Shown: in pieces, positions 15,683-25,551 of the stretch
How the letters are laid out: every line of letters starts with the position of its first letter
Numbering within the stretch: position 1 is the stretch's first letter
From: Rhodopirellula bahusiensis
GTDB lineage: Bacteria > Planctomycetota > Planctomycetia > Pirellulales > Pirellulaceae
Direction: 5' to 3'
DNA length: 64,000 nucleotides
Assembly: GCF_002727185.1 (NCBI RefSeq)
Contig: NZ_NIZW01000017.1
Span: 1-64,000 of the forward strand
Made by a program: the position numbers and the translations under genes
The notes under the pieces: model-generated
Seen by the model: the letters and a program-made list of their open reading frames with translations, nothing else
Databases searched by the model: none
Told to the model about the DNA's origin: nothing

Positions 15683-18412
15683 ATGCGTTTGACCCTGCGA
15701 ACCTTGCTGGCTTATCTCGACGACATGCTCGACGACAACGACGAGAAGTTGTTGAAGCAGAAAATCGAGGAAAGCAGCTACGCGACTTCGTTGGTGGCCC
15801 GGATCCAATCCGCGATGGACCACCCCAGTTTGAGTGCGATGTCGCCTGACGCGGTCGGCCCGCTGGAAAATGCCAACGTCATCAGCGAATACCTCGACAG
15901 CACCCTGTCAGCGGAACAAATCGCGGAGGTCGAACGAGTCTGCTTGGAATCCGACACGACTTTGGCCGAAGCCGCCGCGTGCCACCAGATTTTGACAATG
16001 GTTCTGGGGCAACCCGCGCGAGTCAGCGATGGATTGAAAGAACGAATCTACGCGTTGCCCTCCAGCGAAGCGCTTCGCAATATGGAACAGCAAATCGAAC
16101 GGGCTCCCGACGCGAGTCCGTCCAAGACGATTTCGAGTGCGGAAACGGCTTCTTATTCGTCGCTGGATATTCCCGGTGATGGGAATGCTGCCACGGAAGT
16201 CCCCGGCGCCGGGGGCTCCGACGACGCCACAATCGGCCAAGACGACACCCATTCGGCCCAGCCAATCACTCCGGTCGGGCCCAGTGATTCCGGCGTGGCG
16301 GACGCTCCGACTCGTTTGAGAAATCCCGTCGGTCATTCCGCCAACCCATCCTCGTCTCGGTCCGAAGCCGAATTGGTGGCTCGGACCACGCGAGCGATGA
16401 TGCGAGAGGATGGCTACGGTGGGATGGTGCGTCCTTCGCGAATCACACCTTGGTTGGTGTCGCTCGCCTTGGTTGCCGTTTTGCTGTTCGCGCTCGGCAA
16501 GATCTTTGCTCCGTTGAGCGAACGCCGGATCGCTGAACAAGACAATTCAAATGACGATCTCGTCACCAGCACAGACTTGGACACGCCATCGCCCGCCGCA
16601 CCGATCGCCGAAACAGACACGGATCAATCAACCTCACCACCGGTTTCCGATTCGGCACCGACCAAGCCAAACGCGTCCGAAGACGTTGAAACAGATTCGG
16701 CAGATGTCGCCCCGTCGCCTGGTCAGGATTCTTCGAACAGCGATGCCGTCATTCCAGCCCCCACAACTCCGGCTGAGTCGACCAATCCTGGGACCGAACC
16801 GGCCGAGACCTCCGCGGGCGAAACCACTCCAGACAAATCGCCGACGACCGGTGAAGACGTCCCAGACACCACACCGGAGGAAATGCCTGAGGCCGTCGAT
16901 GCGGCACCACCAATTCCGCCGGGAATGAATCCACCGGAGACATCGCCCGCTGAAACAGACACCAGCACGGATGCGACTGACGCGGATGCCCCGCCCGCGC
17001 CAGCCCCATCACCGAGCGTTCCCAGTGGCAAACAAGTTGCTCATTTGGTCAACGAGCAATCGGTTGTTCTAGCTCAAGGGCGTCAAGCGACCACCGATGA
17101 TGGTGAAGAACCCGCCACCGACAACACAGCGGGCTGGCGACGCTTGTGGCCTGCCGTGAAGAAGGCCGCTGGCGAAGACGCGGAAGCGAATCCTGAAATC
17201 GCCGAGGACGATCGACTGCGATTTGTTGGTGCCGGTCAAACGGTGCTGGCACCTTCGTTGTACCGTCCGATTTTGGCGGGTGATCAAGGCGTCGAATGGA
17301 CGCTCGCTGGGCCGACTCGTTTGGCAATTTCAGAAGTGCAATCTTCTCAAGCGACTTCACCGGAAGAAGCCGACACAGCAGAAGCGGAAGAGAACGTTGC
17401 CGACGAAGATGCAGCAGACGACCAAACGAAAAACGCTTCGCTCGCTCAAACAATCACTCGTTTGCACGATGGAAGATTGTTGCTGGCGTCAACGCAAGAG
17501 AACGTGACGGCGACCTGGCAACTGGGTCCTCGCACGATCGAGTTGACCATGCCTGAATCGCAAACCGTTTTGGCGATTGAAGTGACCCACTTCCGACCGC
17601 TTGGAATGGACCCACGCGTTCCCGCCAACCGCATGCCGGTCTACCGAGTCATCGCGGTCCAAGGCTCAGTCCAATTGAAAGAACAACCGTCGGAAGGAGC
17701 AGAAGCCGAAGTCGATCAGAATCCTGAAATCGTGACGCTCGAGTCCGGTCAGCAATGGCAAGGACGTGGCAAATCGGAAGCCGTGGTGAGTGACGTCGAA
17801 CGATTGCCGAACTGGATCGACCCGCCGGAAAAAGCCGATTTGTTGGTCACCTCCGCCCGCGAGGGTTTGCTGGACTTCGTCAGTCGAGATGGCTCCTTCG
17901 ATGACAAGGAACTCGAAAAAGAACTTCGCGAAGCGATGGCATTTCGCCGCGTCGAAGTCTCGGCCTTGGCCGCCCAAACGTTGCTGCTGATTGGACGAGC
18001 CGATGTCTACTTCGGCGCGACCGGCATCCTCAGCACGCCCCGCCATCGCCTGTATTTCACCGAGCACTTCCGACAACTACGCCAGCACATGGCGTCGGAT
18101 GCGGAAGCGGCGAAAGCGATCGATGAGGCCATCGAACAGGCCGAACGAGCGGATGGCGACACGCTGTTTGAATTGCTGGTTGGCTACAACAATGACCAGC
18201 TCGAAGCTGGTGCGGATGCCAAGTTGATTGAGCATTTGAATTCGAGCTCGATGTCGGTTCGAGTCCTAGCGATCGAAAACCTGCGAGACATCGTGGGAGA
18301 CACGTTGGGCTATCGTCCCGACCAAGAGAATGTGGCTCGACGAACCAGCGACATCAAGAAATGGCAGGCTCGTTTGCGTCGCGGCGACATTCGTTATTCG
18401 GCGGAAGATTAA
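15683..18412 (+). CDS. Large single-pass membrane protein of unknown function
   Basis: This 909-residue protein starts MRLTLRTLLAYLDDMLD, an N-terminus I associate with planctomycete conserved hypothetical proteins. Residues 1-150 are predicted helical and cytoplasmic (DNDEKLLKQKIEESSYATSL). A membrane segment lies at about 255-275 (PWLVSLALVAVLLFALGKIF). Next comes a 170-residue Pro/Thr/Asp/Glu-rich linker (about 285-450), then a folded outer part with several strand-rich segments and a helical C-terminus (about 720-909) with HEAT-like features. The topology, with a small cytoplasmic N-domain, one anchor and a large periplasmic domain, resembles anti-sigma or FecR-type sensors, but no FecR motif or sigma partner is adjacent. 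Unknown function. Confidence 0.8.
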   Translation: MRLTLRTLLAYLDDMLDDNDEKLLKQKIEESSYATSLVARIQSAMDHPSLSAMSPDAVGPLENANVISEYLDSTLSAEQIAEVERVCLESDTTLAEAAACHQILTMVLGQPARVSDGLKERIYALPSSEALRNMEQQIERAPDASPSKTISSAETASYSSLDIPGDGNAATEVPGAGGSDDATIGQDDTHSAQPITPVGPSDSGVADAPTRLRNPVGHSANPSSSRSEAELVARTTRAMMREDGYGGMVRPSRITPWLVSLALVAVLLFALGKIFAPLSERRIAEQDNSNDDLVTSTDLDTPSPAAPIAETDTDQSTSPPVSDSAPTKPNASEDVETDSADVAPSPGQDSSNSDAVIPAPTTPAESTNPGTEPAETSAGETTPDKSPTTGEDVPDTTPEEMPEAVDAAPPIPPGMNPPETSPAETDTSTDATDADAPPAPAPSPSVPSGKQVAHLVNEQSVVLAQGRQATTDDGEEPATDNTAGWRRLWPAVKKAAGEDAEANPEIAEDDRLRFVGAGQTVLAPSLYRPILAGDQGVEWTLAGPTRLAISEVQSSQATSPEEADTAEAEENVADEDAADDQTKNASLAQTITRLHDGRLLLASTQENVTATWQLGPRTIELTMPESQTVLAIEVTHFRPLGMDPRVPANRMPVYRVIAVQGSVQLKEQPSEGAEAEVDQNPEIVTLESGQQWQGRGKSEAVVSDVERLPNWIDPPEKADLLVTSAREGLLDFVSRDGSFDDKELEKELREAMAFRRVEVSALAAQTLLLIGRADVYFGATGILSTPRHRLYFTEHFRQLRQHMASDAEAAKAIDEAIEQAERADGDTLFELLVGYNNDQLEAGADAKLIEHLNSSSMSVRVLAIENLRDIVGDTLGYRPDQENVARRTSDIKKWQARLRRGDIRYSAED

Positions 18413-18555
18413 AATTCAGCCGAAGACTGATGTGCGAATGATCATCCACGGCGACAGCTGCCTGTCGCGAAAATTTGTGTCGCGCCGGCGTCGTGGATAA
18501 GATGCGACGCCCCCATCCTCCCAATTCTCGCTCTCCCCACATCGAGATCCCCACC

Positions 18556-19593
18556 ATGATGTCATTCTCGTTTTCCCTCACTCGCACCGTCGCGATGGCC
18601 GCTGTGGCCACCGCGGTGGTTTCGGTCGGCACCGTGTCTCGTGCGGTCGCTCAAACACCATCGACAATCGGACACGTTGAACGACTGGATGATTCCCTGA
18701 ATCAATACATCGCTTCGGACACAAAGATCGAAGTGCTGGCGAGCGGATTCACTTGGACCGAAGGCCCCGTCTGGGTCCCAGCAAAAAAAGATGGCGAGGA
18801 AGGCTCGTTGTTGTTCAGCGACATTCCACGCAACAGCATCTTTTGTTGGAGTGAAAGCAAAGGCATCGAGTTGTTCTTGCAACCCAGCGGATACACCGGC
18901 AACACCTACTATGGATTGGAACCCGGCAGCAACGGATTGATGCTGGACGCGAAAGGTCGCTTGGTCATGTGCGAGCACGGTGACCGCCGCGTATCGGTTC
19001 TGACCGTCGATGGTGGCAAACGAACGATCGTTGACAACTACCAAGGCAAACGACTGAACAGTCCCAATGATTTGGTGTTCGACCAAGCTGGCAACTTGTA
19101 CTTCACCGACCCGCCTTATGGTTTGCCCGAGCGTGCCGAAGATAAACGACGGGAACTGGATTTCTGTGGCGTGTACCGAGTCGCGAAATCGGGCGAAGTG
19201 ACTTTGCTGACGGATTCAATCGCTCGCCCCAATGGCATCGGATTGTCACCGGATGAGAAAACCTTGTACGTCGCTCAAAGCGATCCTCAAGAACCGATCT
19301 GGATGGCCTACCCACTGAAGTCCGATGGCACGCTCGGTCAGCGACGAGTGCTCGGCAACGCAAGCGAAGCGATGAAAGAATTCCCGGGGCTTCCCGACGG
19401 CATGGCCGTTCATAGCGATGGAACTTTGTTCGCCAGTGGCCCCGGCGGAATCTATGTCATGAACCCAGATGGCAAACGGTTGGGTCGAATCATCACGGGT
19501 GGAAGAACGAGCAATTGCACGTTCGACAGCGACGAAAAGTGGCTGTACATGACCGCCGATGACAAGCTCTGCCGGATCCGGATCGCTCGCTGA
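18556..19593 (+). CDS. Exported SMP-30/gluconolactonase family protein
   Basis: A signal peptide (about 1-32, MMSFSFSLTRT...RAVAQ) precedes a six-bladed beta-propeller of the SMP-30/gluconolactonase/LRE type. Family landmarks are GFTWTEGPVWVP (metal-ligand Glu), LNSPNDLVFDQAGNLYFTDPPYG (Asn ligand) and RPNGIGLSPDEKTLYVAQ (Asn/Asp ligands). The enzyme group hydrolyses sugar lactones and related esters; export implies action on extracytoplasmic sugars or lactones, but the substrate is unknown. Two consecutive ATG codons (18556 and 18559) make the start uncertain by one residue; the frame to 18475 is not needed. It lies 143 bp after the 909-residue gene, so it is probably transcribed separately. 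Confidence 0.9.
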   Translation: MMSFSFSLTRTVAMAAVATAVVSVGTVSRAVAQTPSTIGHVERLDDSLNQYIASDTKIEVLASGFTWTEGPVWVPAKKDGEEGSLLFSDIPRNSIFCWSESKGIELFLQPSGYTGNTYYGLEPGSNGLMLDAKGRLVMCEHGDRRVSVLTVDGGKRTIVDNYQGKRLNSPNDLVFDQAGNLYFTDPPYGLPERAEDKRRELDFCGVYRVAKSGEVTLLTDSIARPNGIGLSPDEKTLYVAQSDPQEPIWMAYPLKSDGTLGQRRVLGNASEAMKEFPGLPDGMAVHSDGTLFASGPGGIYVMNPDGKRLGRIITGGRTSNCTFDSDEKWLYMTADDKLCRIRIAR

Positions 19594-19924
19594 ATTTGAT
19601 CGCGAACAAGCGTGAGGGTCGGCGATCCCCTCCGCGGCGAATCTTAAGGCATAGCGACAGGGCATTTCGCGTCCGATTGTGACGCGCCGCGGACGAAAAC
19701 TCCTTTCTCGCAATCACGCTTGATTGGCGGAAGCGACCAGAATTGGACTAAAATAGATGTCCATCGTCCGCGGATGATCGGCCGCTTGCGGGTACATTCC
19801 CCGCGGGCGGACGTTCTATTCTTGTCTCGCCCCGCTTCCAACCCGCTCGCTCATCCTTTTCTCACGATGAGCCACCACCGGGATTTGCGGGGCACTTCTC
19901 GTCTAACTTCGCCGAGCGTTTTTC
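19594..19924. other. Intergenic region, nothing recognised
   Basis: These 331 bp between the SMP-30 gene and the DUF1549 gene have no gene on either strand that I can support. The sequence around 19736-19760 is relatively AT-rich (GGACTAAAATAG) and may be part of the promoter for the following cluster. Confidence 0.5.
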
Positions 19925-21595
19925 ATGAAATCGATCGTCCTGTCCCTCTCCGGGCTTTTGATCGCGGGATCCCTCGCTTGTCCTTCATTGGTCTCCACCG
20001 CCAAGGCTGCCGCTCCAGCGGTTCCGCCTCAGGTGGCGATGATCAACGATTCGGTCGAACAAGTCTGGCGTGACTTCTCGATTCGTCCCGCCGCGGAAGC
20101 CGACGACGCGACCTGGTGCCGACGGGTTTACCTAGACGTCATCGGACGAATTCCATCGTTCGAAGAGCTGTCGGAATTCATGGGCGACCGTGACTCCAAC
20201 AAACGAGCCAATCTGGTCGATCGTTTGCTCAACGACGATCGCTACACCGAAGAATATGCCAACCATTGGTCGACCGTTTGGACCAACTTGCTGATCGGTC
20301 GCAGCGGCGGAACCGACCGGCGAGATTTGACCAACCGAACGGGCATGCAAAAGTACCTTCGCGACAGCTTCGCCGGGAACAAGACATATGACCAACTCGC
20401 GTATGAGTTGGTCACCGCCGAAGGTTCCACCATGCCTGGCAACGCCAACTTCAACGGCGCGGTCAATTTCTTGGTCGACAAAGTCAATGCGGAAAAAGGC
20501 ACGCTCGCGACCAGCAGCGTTTCGCGAATCTTCTTGGGGCAACAAGTTCAGTGCACCCAGTGCCACAACCACCCGTTCAACCAGTGGAAGCAACAGAAGT
20601 TTTGGGAGTTCAACGCGTTCTTCCGTCAGACTCGCGCACTGCGGCGGTTTGTCGACGGAACGCGAGACATTGAGTCCGCCGAATTGGTCAGTCAAGACTT
20701 CGCCGGAGAAGCCAACGACCCCGAAGACGCGCTTGTGTTTTACGAACTGCGAAACGGTCTTCAAAAGGTCGCTTATCCAGTCTTCACCGACGGCACCGAA
20801 ATCGAAAAGAGTGGCTTTGTCGAAGACGTCAATCGTCGAGAAGAACTCGGACGCTTGATGCTGCAAAGCGAGTACCTCGACAAGATGATCGTCAACCGCA
20901 TGTGGTCGATGTTCCTCGGCTATGGCTTCACTCGCCCGATCGATGACCTGGGTCCACACAACCCATCGTCGCATCCTGAGTTGCTGGAAAACCTTGGCAA
21001 AGAATTTCGAGCCAACAGCTATGACCTGAAGAAGCTGATCACCTGGATCACGCTCAGCCGACCCTATCAATTGGCATCGACTCTGAGCACCAGCAATGAG
21101 ATTGACGACCCAACGATCGGCGAGTCACCCAAATTTTCGCGGTTCTACTTGCGTCAGATGAGTGCCGAACAACTCTACGCATCCATGGTCACCGCCAGCA
21201 ACGCTCAATCCAAAGGCAGCTACGAACAACAGGAAGCCGAGCGTCGTCGATGGTTGTCGCAGTTCGTCGTCGCGTTTGGAAACGACGAAGGAACCGAGAC
21301 GACGACTTTCAACGGATCGATTCCTCAAGCCTTGATGTTGTTCAACGGTGACTTGACCAAGAACGCAATCAGCTTGGAAGCCGGTTCGTTCCTGGATCAA
21401 CTCAGCCAATCCGGTCGCTCACCGAAAGACCGTGTGACACGATTGTTCCTCAGTGGTTTGGCGCGTCGCCCGACCAAGAACGAAGTGTCGATCGCCAGCA
21501 AGCTGCTGGTCGCCCGCAAAGGCAACGAGCCCGAGATGTTGCAAGACATGTGGTGGGCGATCCTGAACAGCAACGAATTCATCATGCAGCATTGA
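19925..21595 (+). CDS. DUF1549 / DUF1553 exported protein with one CxxCH site
   Basis: A signal peptide (1-28, ending TAKA) leads a 556-residue protein with DUF1549 (PSCyt2, about 45-245) and DUF1553 (PSD1, about 295-545). DUF1549 is marked by WCRRVYLDVIGRIPSFEEL and the CTQCH motif at 210-214 followed by NHPFNQW; DUF1553 by NRMWSMFLGYGFTRPIDDLGP and ITLSRPYQLAS. These domains are strongly expanded in planctomycetes and almost always paired with a DUF1501 protein, as here. The CxxCH motif suggests a haem or redox role in the periplasm. The next gene starts 117 bp on and the sigma gene follows, so the four genes look like one functional unit. Confidence 0.93.
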   Translation: MKSIVLSLSGLLIAGSLACPSLVSTAKAAAPAVPPQVAMINDSVEQVWRDFSIRPAAEADDATWCRRVYLDVIGRIPSFEELSEFMGDRDSNKRANLVDRLLNDDRYTEEYANHWSTVWTNLLIGRSGGTDRRDLTNRTGMQKYLRDSFAGNKTYDQLAYELVTAEGSTMPGNANFNGAVNFLVDKVNAEKGTLATSSVSRIFLGQQVQCTQCHNHPFNQWKQQKFWEFNAFFRQTRALRRFVDGTRDIESAELVSQDFAGEANDPEDALVFYELRNGLQKVAYPVFTDGTEIEKSGFVEDVNRREELGRLMLQSEYLDKMIVNRMWSMFLGYGFTRPIDDLGPHNPSSHPELLENLGKEFRANSYDLKKLITWITLSRPYQLASTLSTSNEIDDPTIGESPKFSRFYLRQMSAEQLYASMVTASNAQSKGSYEQQEAERRRWLSQFVVAFGNDEGTETTTFNGSIPQALMLFNGDLTKNAISLEAGSFLDQLSQSGRSPKDRVTRLFLSGLARRPTKNEVSIASKLLVARKGNEPEMLQDMWWAILNSNEFIMQH

Positions 21596-21712
21596 CGCTG
21601 CGTTGAATCGACCTCGAGACCCGTCACCTCGGCGAGTCTTCTTCTCAAAACAAACCCGCGGCGGTTCGTCCACCGCCTCAAACCGACCACCTTTTCTTTC
21701 TCGGAGTTCACC

Positions 21713-22981
21713 ATGGATCTTTCCACCCCCAACGGCATGACTCGTCGTCACTTCATGAGCCACTTGGCTGGCTCATCCGCAGCCGCCTCGGCCGCGTGGA
21801 CTTTGGGTGGCAACATCGCCGCGCAAGCCGATGAGATGCGACGCAATCGCAAATCCGCGATCTTGCTCTGGATGGGTGGCGGCCCCGCGACGATCGACAT
21901 TTGGGATCTCAAACCCGGTGCTCCGACTGGCGGTCCCTTCCGTCCGATCTCGACGACCGGCAACGCTCAAATCTGCGAGCACATGCCGATGGTCGCTCAA
22001 CAAATGAAGCACCTATCGGTCGTGCGAAGCATGTCGACGCGAGAGGCGGATCACAGCCGCGGCAGTTACTACATGCACACGGGTTACGTCCCTAACCCAA
22101 ACATCGAACACCCCAGCTACGGCAGCGTGATCGCTCATGAGTTGATCGAACAACGTCCCGAGTTGGAGATCCCGCCGTTTGTCTCGGTTGGTGGCGCGGG
22201 TGCCGGACCTGGTTTCCTTGGGATGGCATGGTCGCCATTTTCGGTCACCAGCAACGGTCGCGTTCGCAACCTGAAGATGAATCTGGACGACCAACGATTG
22301 CTGCAACGCATGGCCGCTCTCAACATGATCGAGACCGGATTCGCGAAACGCACGCGTGATACGCCCGCGGCCGAACACGCGAAAGTCTTGGGCAAAACGT
22401 TGGACCTGATGACCAGCGAGCAAATGGAGGCCTTCCGCGTCGAGAAAGAGCCCGACGAAGTCAAAGAACGCTACGGAACCGACAACTTCGGCCAAGGTTG
22501 TCTGCTCGCCCGCCGTTTGGTCGAAGCCGGTGTTCCCTTCATCGAAGTCGATCTGGGCGGATGGGACATGCACAACAATATTCACGCGACGTTGAAGGAC
22601 ACGAAACTGCCAAACTTGGACCGAGCCATGAGTGCTTTGGTGGAAGACTTGGCTCAGCGAGAATTGCTGCAAGACACCGTCGTGATGTGGATGGGCGAAT
22701 TCGGCCGAACTCCTCGGATCAACGCCAATGCGGGCCGAGATCACTTCGCTCGTGCGTGGTCCTGCGTCGTCGGTGGAGCGGGAATCAAGGGCGGTTTGGC
22801 TGTCGGCGAGACCAATTCCGACGGAACTGCGGTTGAGACAGAACCCTTTAGCAGCGAAGATCTGATGACGACAGTCTGCAAAGGCTTGGGAATTTCAACC
22901 GAAACCACCTTCACCAGCAACAACGGACGACCGATGAAAATTGCTGGCGGCGGAAAGCTCATTCGTGAATTGGTGGCCTGA
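21713..22981 (+). CDS. DUF1501 protein, Tat-exported
   Basis: The 422-residue protein begins with a twin-arginine signal (TRRHFMSHLAGSSAAASAAW), so it is exported folded. The body fits DUF1501, a member of the alkaline-phosphatase/sulfatase-like fold: LLWMGGGPATIDIWDLKPG, MSTREADHSRGSYYMHTGY, DLGGWDMHNNIH, and VVMWMGEFGRTPRINANAGRDHF, the last two providing the likely metal-binding Asp, Glu and His. DUF1501 genes accompany DUF1549/DUF1553 genes in planctomycetes, and the enzymes are thought to handle sulfated or phosphorylated polymers, but no substrate is proven. The sigma-factor gene begins 20 bp after the stop. Confidence 0.93.
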   Translation: MDLSTPNGMTRRHFMSHLAGSSAAASAAWTLGGNIAAQADEMRRNRKSAILLWMGGGPATIDIWDLKPGAPTGGPFRPISTTGNAQICEHMPMVAQQMKHLSVVRSMSTREADHSRGSYYMHTGYVPNPNIEHPSYGSVIAHELIEQRPELEIPPFVSVGGAGAGPGFLGMAWSPFSVTSNGRVRNLKMNLDDQRLLQRMAALNMIETGFAKRTRDTPAAEHAKVLGKTLDLMTSEQMEAFRVEKEPDEVKERYGTDNFGQGCLLARRLVEAGVPFIEVDLGGWDMHNNIHATLKDTKLPNLDRAMSALVEDLAQRELLQDTVVMWMGEFGRTPRINANAGRDHFARAWSCVVGGAGIKGGLAVGETNSDGTAVETEPFSSEDLMTTVCKGLGISTETTFTSNNGRPMKIAGGGKLIRELVA

Positions 22982-23000
22982 GACCCAGGCCAATGGATGT

Positions 23001-23522
23001 GTGAGTGAACTTTCACCAGCTGAATTGGTTGTCCGCCACCAAGATGGAATTTGGCGGTATTTGCGACTGCTCGGATGTGACGCCGCCACGGCGGACGATT
23101 TGACGCAGGAGACGTTTCTGCGTGTACTTCGACGAGACAACTTCGTTCAACATTCAGACGAAGCCACCTCAGAATATTTGCGACGGACGGCTTACAACCT
23201 CCTCGTTTCCTATCACCGAAAGTTTGGACGGATCCACCTTTCTGATTCACCCGAGTTGCTGGACGAAAGTTGGCAGCGTTGGGCGGGCAAGGATTTGACG
23301 GGCAATGAAACCGTCGAGGCCCTCCGAGAATGCATGGAGAGCCTGACCGAACGTGCTCGCGACGCCTTGGCGATGCGTTTCGTTCACAACACACCTCGCG
23401 TGCAGATTGGTGAAAACCTCGGCATCTCCGACCACGGAGCCCGAAACCTGATGCAGCGAGCCAAAGCACAACTTCGAGATTGTGTGGAAGAAAAACTTCG
23501 CACCGTTACTCAATCGTCATGA
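23001..23522 (+). CDS. ECF-type RNA polymerase sigma factor
   Basis: The 173-residue protein has region 2 (about 5-70: ELVVRHQDGIWRYLRLLGCDAATADDLTQETFLRVLRR, with the DDLTQETF core motif) and region 4 (about 110-165: LTERARDALAMRF...RVQIGENLGISDHGARNLMQRAKAQLRDC, a helix-turn-helix), and lacks region 3, which defines an ECF sigma factor. I use the GTG at 23001; the frame is open to an implausible TTG at 22941 inside the DUF1501 gene. The last codons overlap the next start in ATGA, so translation of the two is coupled and the next protein is the probable anti-sigma factor. Confidence 0.88.
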   Translation: MSELSPAELVVRHQDGIWRYLRLLGCDAATADDLTQETFLRVLRRDNFVQHSDEATSEYLRRTAYNLLVSYHRKFGRIHLSDSPELLDESWQRWAGKDLTGNETVEALRECMESLTERARDALAMRFVHNTPRVQIGENLGISDHGARNLMQRAKAQLRDCVEEKLRTVTQSS

Positions 23523-25519
23523 ATACCAACCCATCACCCGCCGAACCGCACGACGAAGGACCTGAGAACCAGGGACCTGATTCGTTGCGTGATGAGGCCA
23601 TGTTGGACCTGCTCTTGCAGGAAGCTCTCGGTGGTCCAACACCTCCCGACCAAACTGGACTCATCCTACGACGTTTGGCTGATGAGGACGAAGGTTCACC
23701 TTCCAAACGCGCGGGGTCCAAGAACGGATCCGTCAGTGCGACTTCGCAATCACCGACGTTCACCTCAAAACTTTCGATCGTCACCCTTTTGATCGGCACC
23801 GCCGCTGCCTTGTTGCTGAGCGTCGGTGTTGCTGTCGGTTTGAAGTACCGATCCGACTTGGCGCTGCAGGCAAAAGCCGACGAAGCAGCCAAGAACACTC
23901 CGTCGATTCCTGGCCCTGCGCCAGTCGCCGAGAATCAAGAAGGTGCGTCCACGCCAACTCCCGAACCGGCGCCGCGAAAACGTCCTCGCCCGATCGAGTT
24001 GGCTGGCGATCCATCGAGCAGCACAGGCTCTGACGAATCCACAACGGATCCGGCGGACTCGCGCGATCAACCAAACGTTCAACCGAACCGAACTCCTGGC
24101 TCCGCCCCGCCGATCACGCTGGTCTCACAGAATGTCGACAAGCGTTGGCAATCGCACTGGAAGCGTCTCGGCGTCAGCCCAACGCCTTCACGAGACAAGG
24201 AATCGATTCAACAAGAATTGGCCGATCGTCTGGGGCTTGTGATTCCCCTCGATGCCATCGGCGATGTCGAAGCCACGCGAGTCGCAATCCAGAAACCATC
24301 CAACCGACAAGCGATCAGCAACCGCTTGCTGGCCGCATTCCTTGGAAAGAATCCCAAGCAGGAAAACGCCGCCGAGTCTCTCAGCGAAGTGCTGAAGTCG
24401 GGATCCGGCGCGGACCGATTGATCGCGTCTTGGATGCGTCCTTCATCGGAAGATGCAACGCCTCAGGGCGACAAACAATCGGATTCGAAGAAAGCCGCCG
24501 CGACGCCGTGGATTCGAATGTTGCAGCCGGCGGACTTGCACGAAGTCACTGTCAAAACGGCCGCCTTGACGAATCACCAAGACTTGCGTTGCCAGCGTTG
24601 CCACGATGTTCCCAACGCGGGCAACGAAGTCCCGTCGCAGTCCGATTACTGGACCGCCGCCGCTGGGTTGGCTCCGTTGCTGAATCCATCGCGAGCGAAC
24701 AAGGACATCTTCTACGACACATTGGATGGTCGCCGGCAATTGGCGAGTCCTCCGTCCGACAAACAAGCCGAGACCTGGTCCAACAACTTGGTCGGCTCGC
24801 GAGATCTTGCCGAAGGCATCGTGTCGACGCTTTTCGCGTTGGTTCATGATTCCCCATCCACGACCAGCCCGTTTGATCTGTCTGTTGCCTCTGCAGCATC
24901 CGTGCCTCCTGAGACGCTTCGTCCTTTGGTCGACGATCTGATCGCCAGTGATTTCGATGTGCTTCGTTGCCTATCAATTCTGCTTTCCGATGCCGTGATG
25001 ACTCGCTCGGTGCCCGATGCGATGTCGCCGCAAGGAATCTTGGTTGCCGACGATCAGCAGTGGTCCAATGCCGTCTCCGCGGTCCACGCGATGGCGGCTC
25101 GATCGCCGTTCCGTCGTCCTGGCTCCGCTCAACGTCGATTGCAAGTCGCACAGCTGGATGCCAAGCCAAACTGGCCGGCTGACAGCGGTCGTGACGCGTT
25201 GCTGGCTCAGCCTCTCGGCAGCGAGTTGTCCGCCGATGGAACACCCTCCGGCGCCGGTGACCGCCGTCCAGACAAGGACCGCGATCGCAAGGCCGCGGTG
25301 GCCTCCACGGGCTATCCCATGCGGTCTTCAATGATCGTTCCCGGCTGGATTTCTCGTCTGCCTGATTTCGACAGCCGCTTGGATCACGTCGCCCATTTGG
25401 CGGGTCAGCTGAAGCTCAGCTCCTCCGAACGGGAACTGGCACACCAGGCGCTCGCGTCGGGAGATGACGAGGCGTTGATTTTCGAACGATTATGGTGGAT
25501 CATCCGGCCCAACAGTTGA
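23519..25519 (+). CDS. Membrane protein with CxxCH motif, probable anti-sigma partner
   Basis: The 666-residue protein starts at an ATG overlapping the sigma stop by four bases. Residues 1-80 are acidic and presumably cytoplasmic (DEAMLDLLLQEALGG), a membrane segment lies at about 84-107, a Pro/Ser/Asn-rich linker follows, and a large outer domain begins near 200. That domain has a CQRCH motif at 358-362 (CxxCH, potential haem c site) and further helical repeats. The topology and coupling to an ECF sigma factor suggest an anti-sigma factor whose outer domain senses a redox or envelope signal; I find no zinc-binding HxxxCxxC anti-sigma motif. The haem assignment is a hypothesis. Name the gene hypothetical until tested. 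Confidence 0.78.
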   Translation: MNTNPSPAEPHDEGPENQGPDSLRDEAMLDLLLQEALGGPTPPDQTGLILRRLADEDEGSPSKRAGSKNGSVSATSQSPTFTSKLSIVTLLIGTAAALLLSVGVAVGLKYRSDLALQAKADEAAKNTPSIPGPAPVAENQEGASTPTPEPAPRKRPRPIELAGDPSSSTGSDESTTDPADSRDQPNVQPNRTPGSAPPITLVSQNVDKRWQSHWKRLGVSPTPSRDKESIQQELADRLGLVIPLDAIGDVEATRVAIQKPSNRQAISNRLLAAFLGKNPKQENAAESLSEVLKSGSGADRLIASWMRPSSEDATPQGDKQSDSKKAAATPWIRMLQPADLHEVTVKTAALTNHQDLRCQRCHDVPNAGNEVPSQSDYWTAAAGLAPLLNPSRANKDIFYDTLDGRRQLASPPSDKQAETWSNNLVGSRDLAEGIVSTLFALVHDSPSTTSPFDLSVASAASVPPETLRPLVDDLIASDFDVLRCLSILLSDAVMTRSVPDAMSPQGILVADDQQWSNAVSAVHAMAARSPFRRPGSAQRRLQVAQLDAKPNWPADSGRDALLAQPLGSELSADGTPSGAGDRRPDKDRDRKAAVASTGYPMRSSMIVPGWISRLPDFDSRLDHVAHLAGQLKLSSSERELAHQALASGDDEALIFERLWWIIRPNS

Positions 25520-25551
25520 TTGTTTGTGGCCCATGAACGGATCCGAATGTT

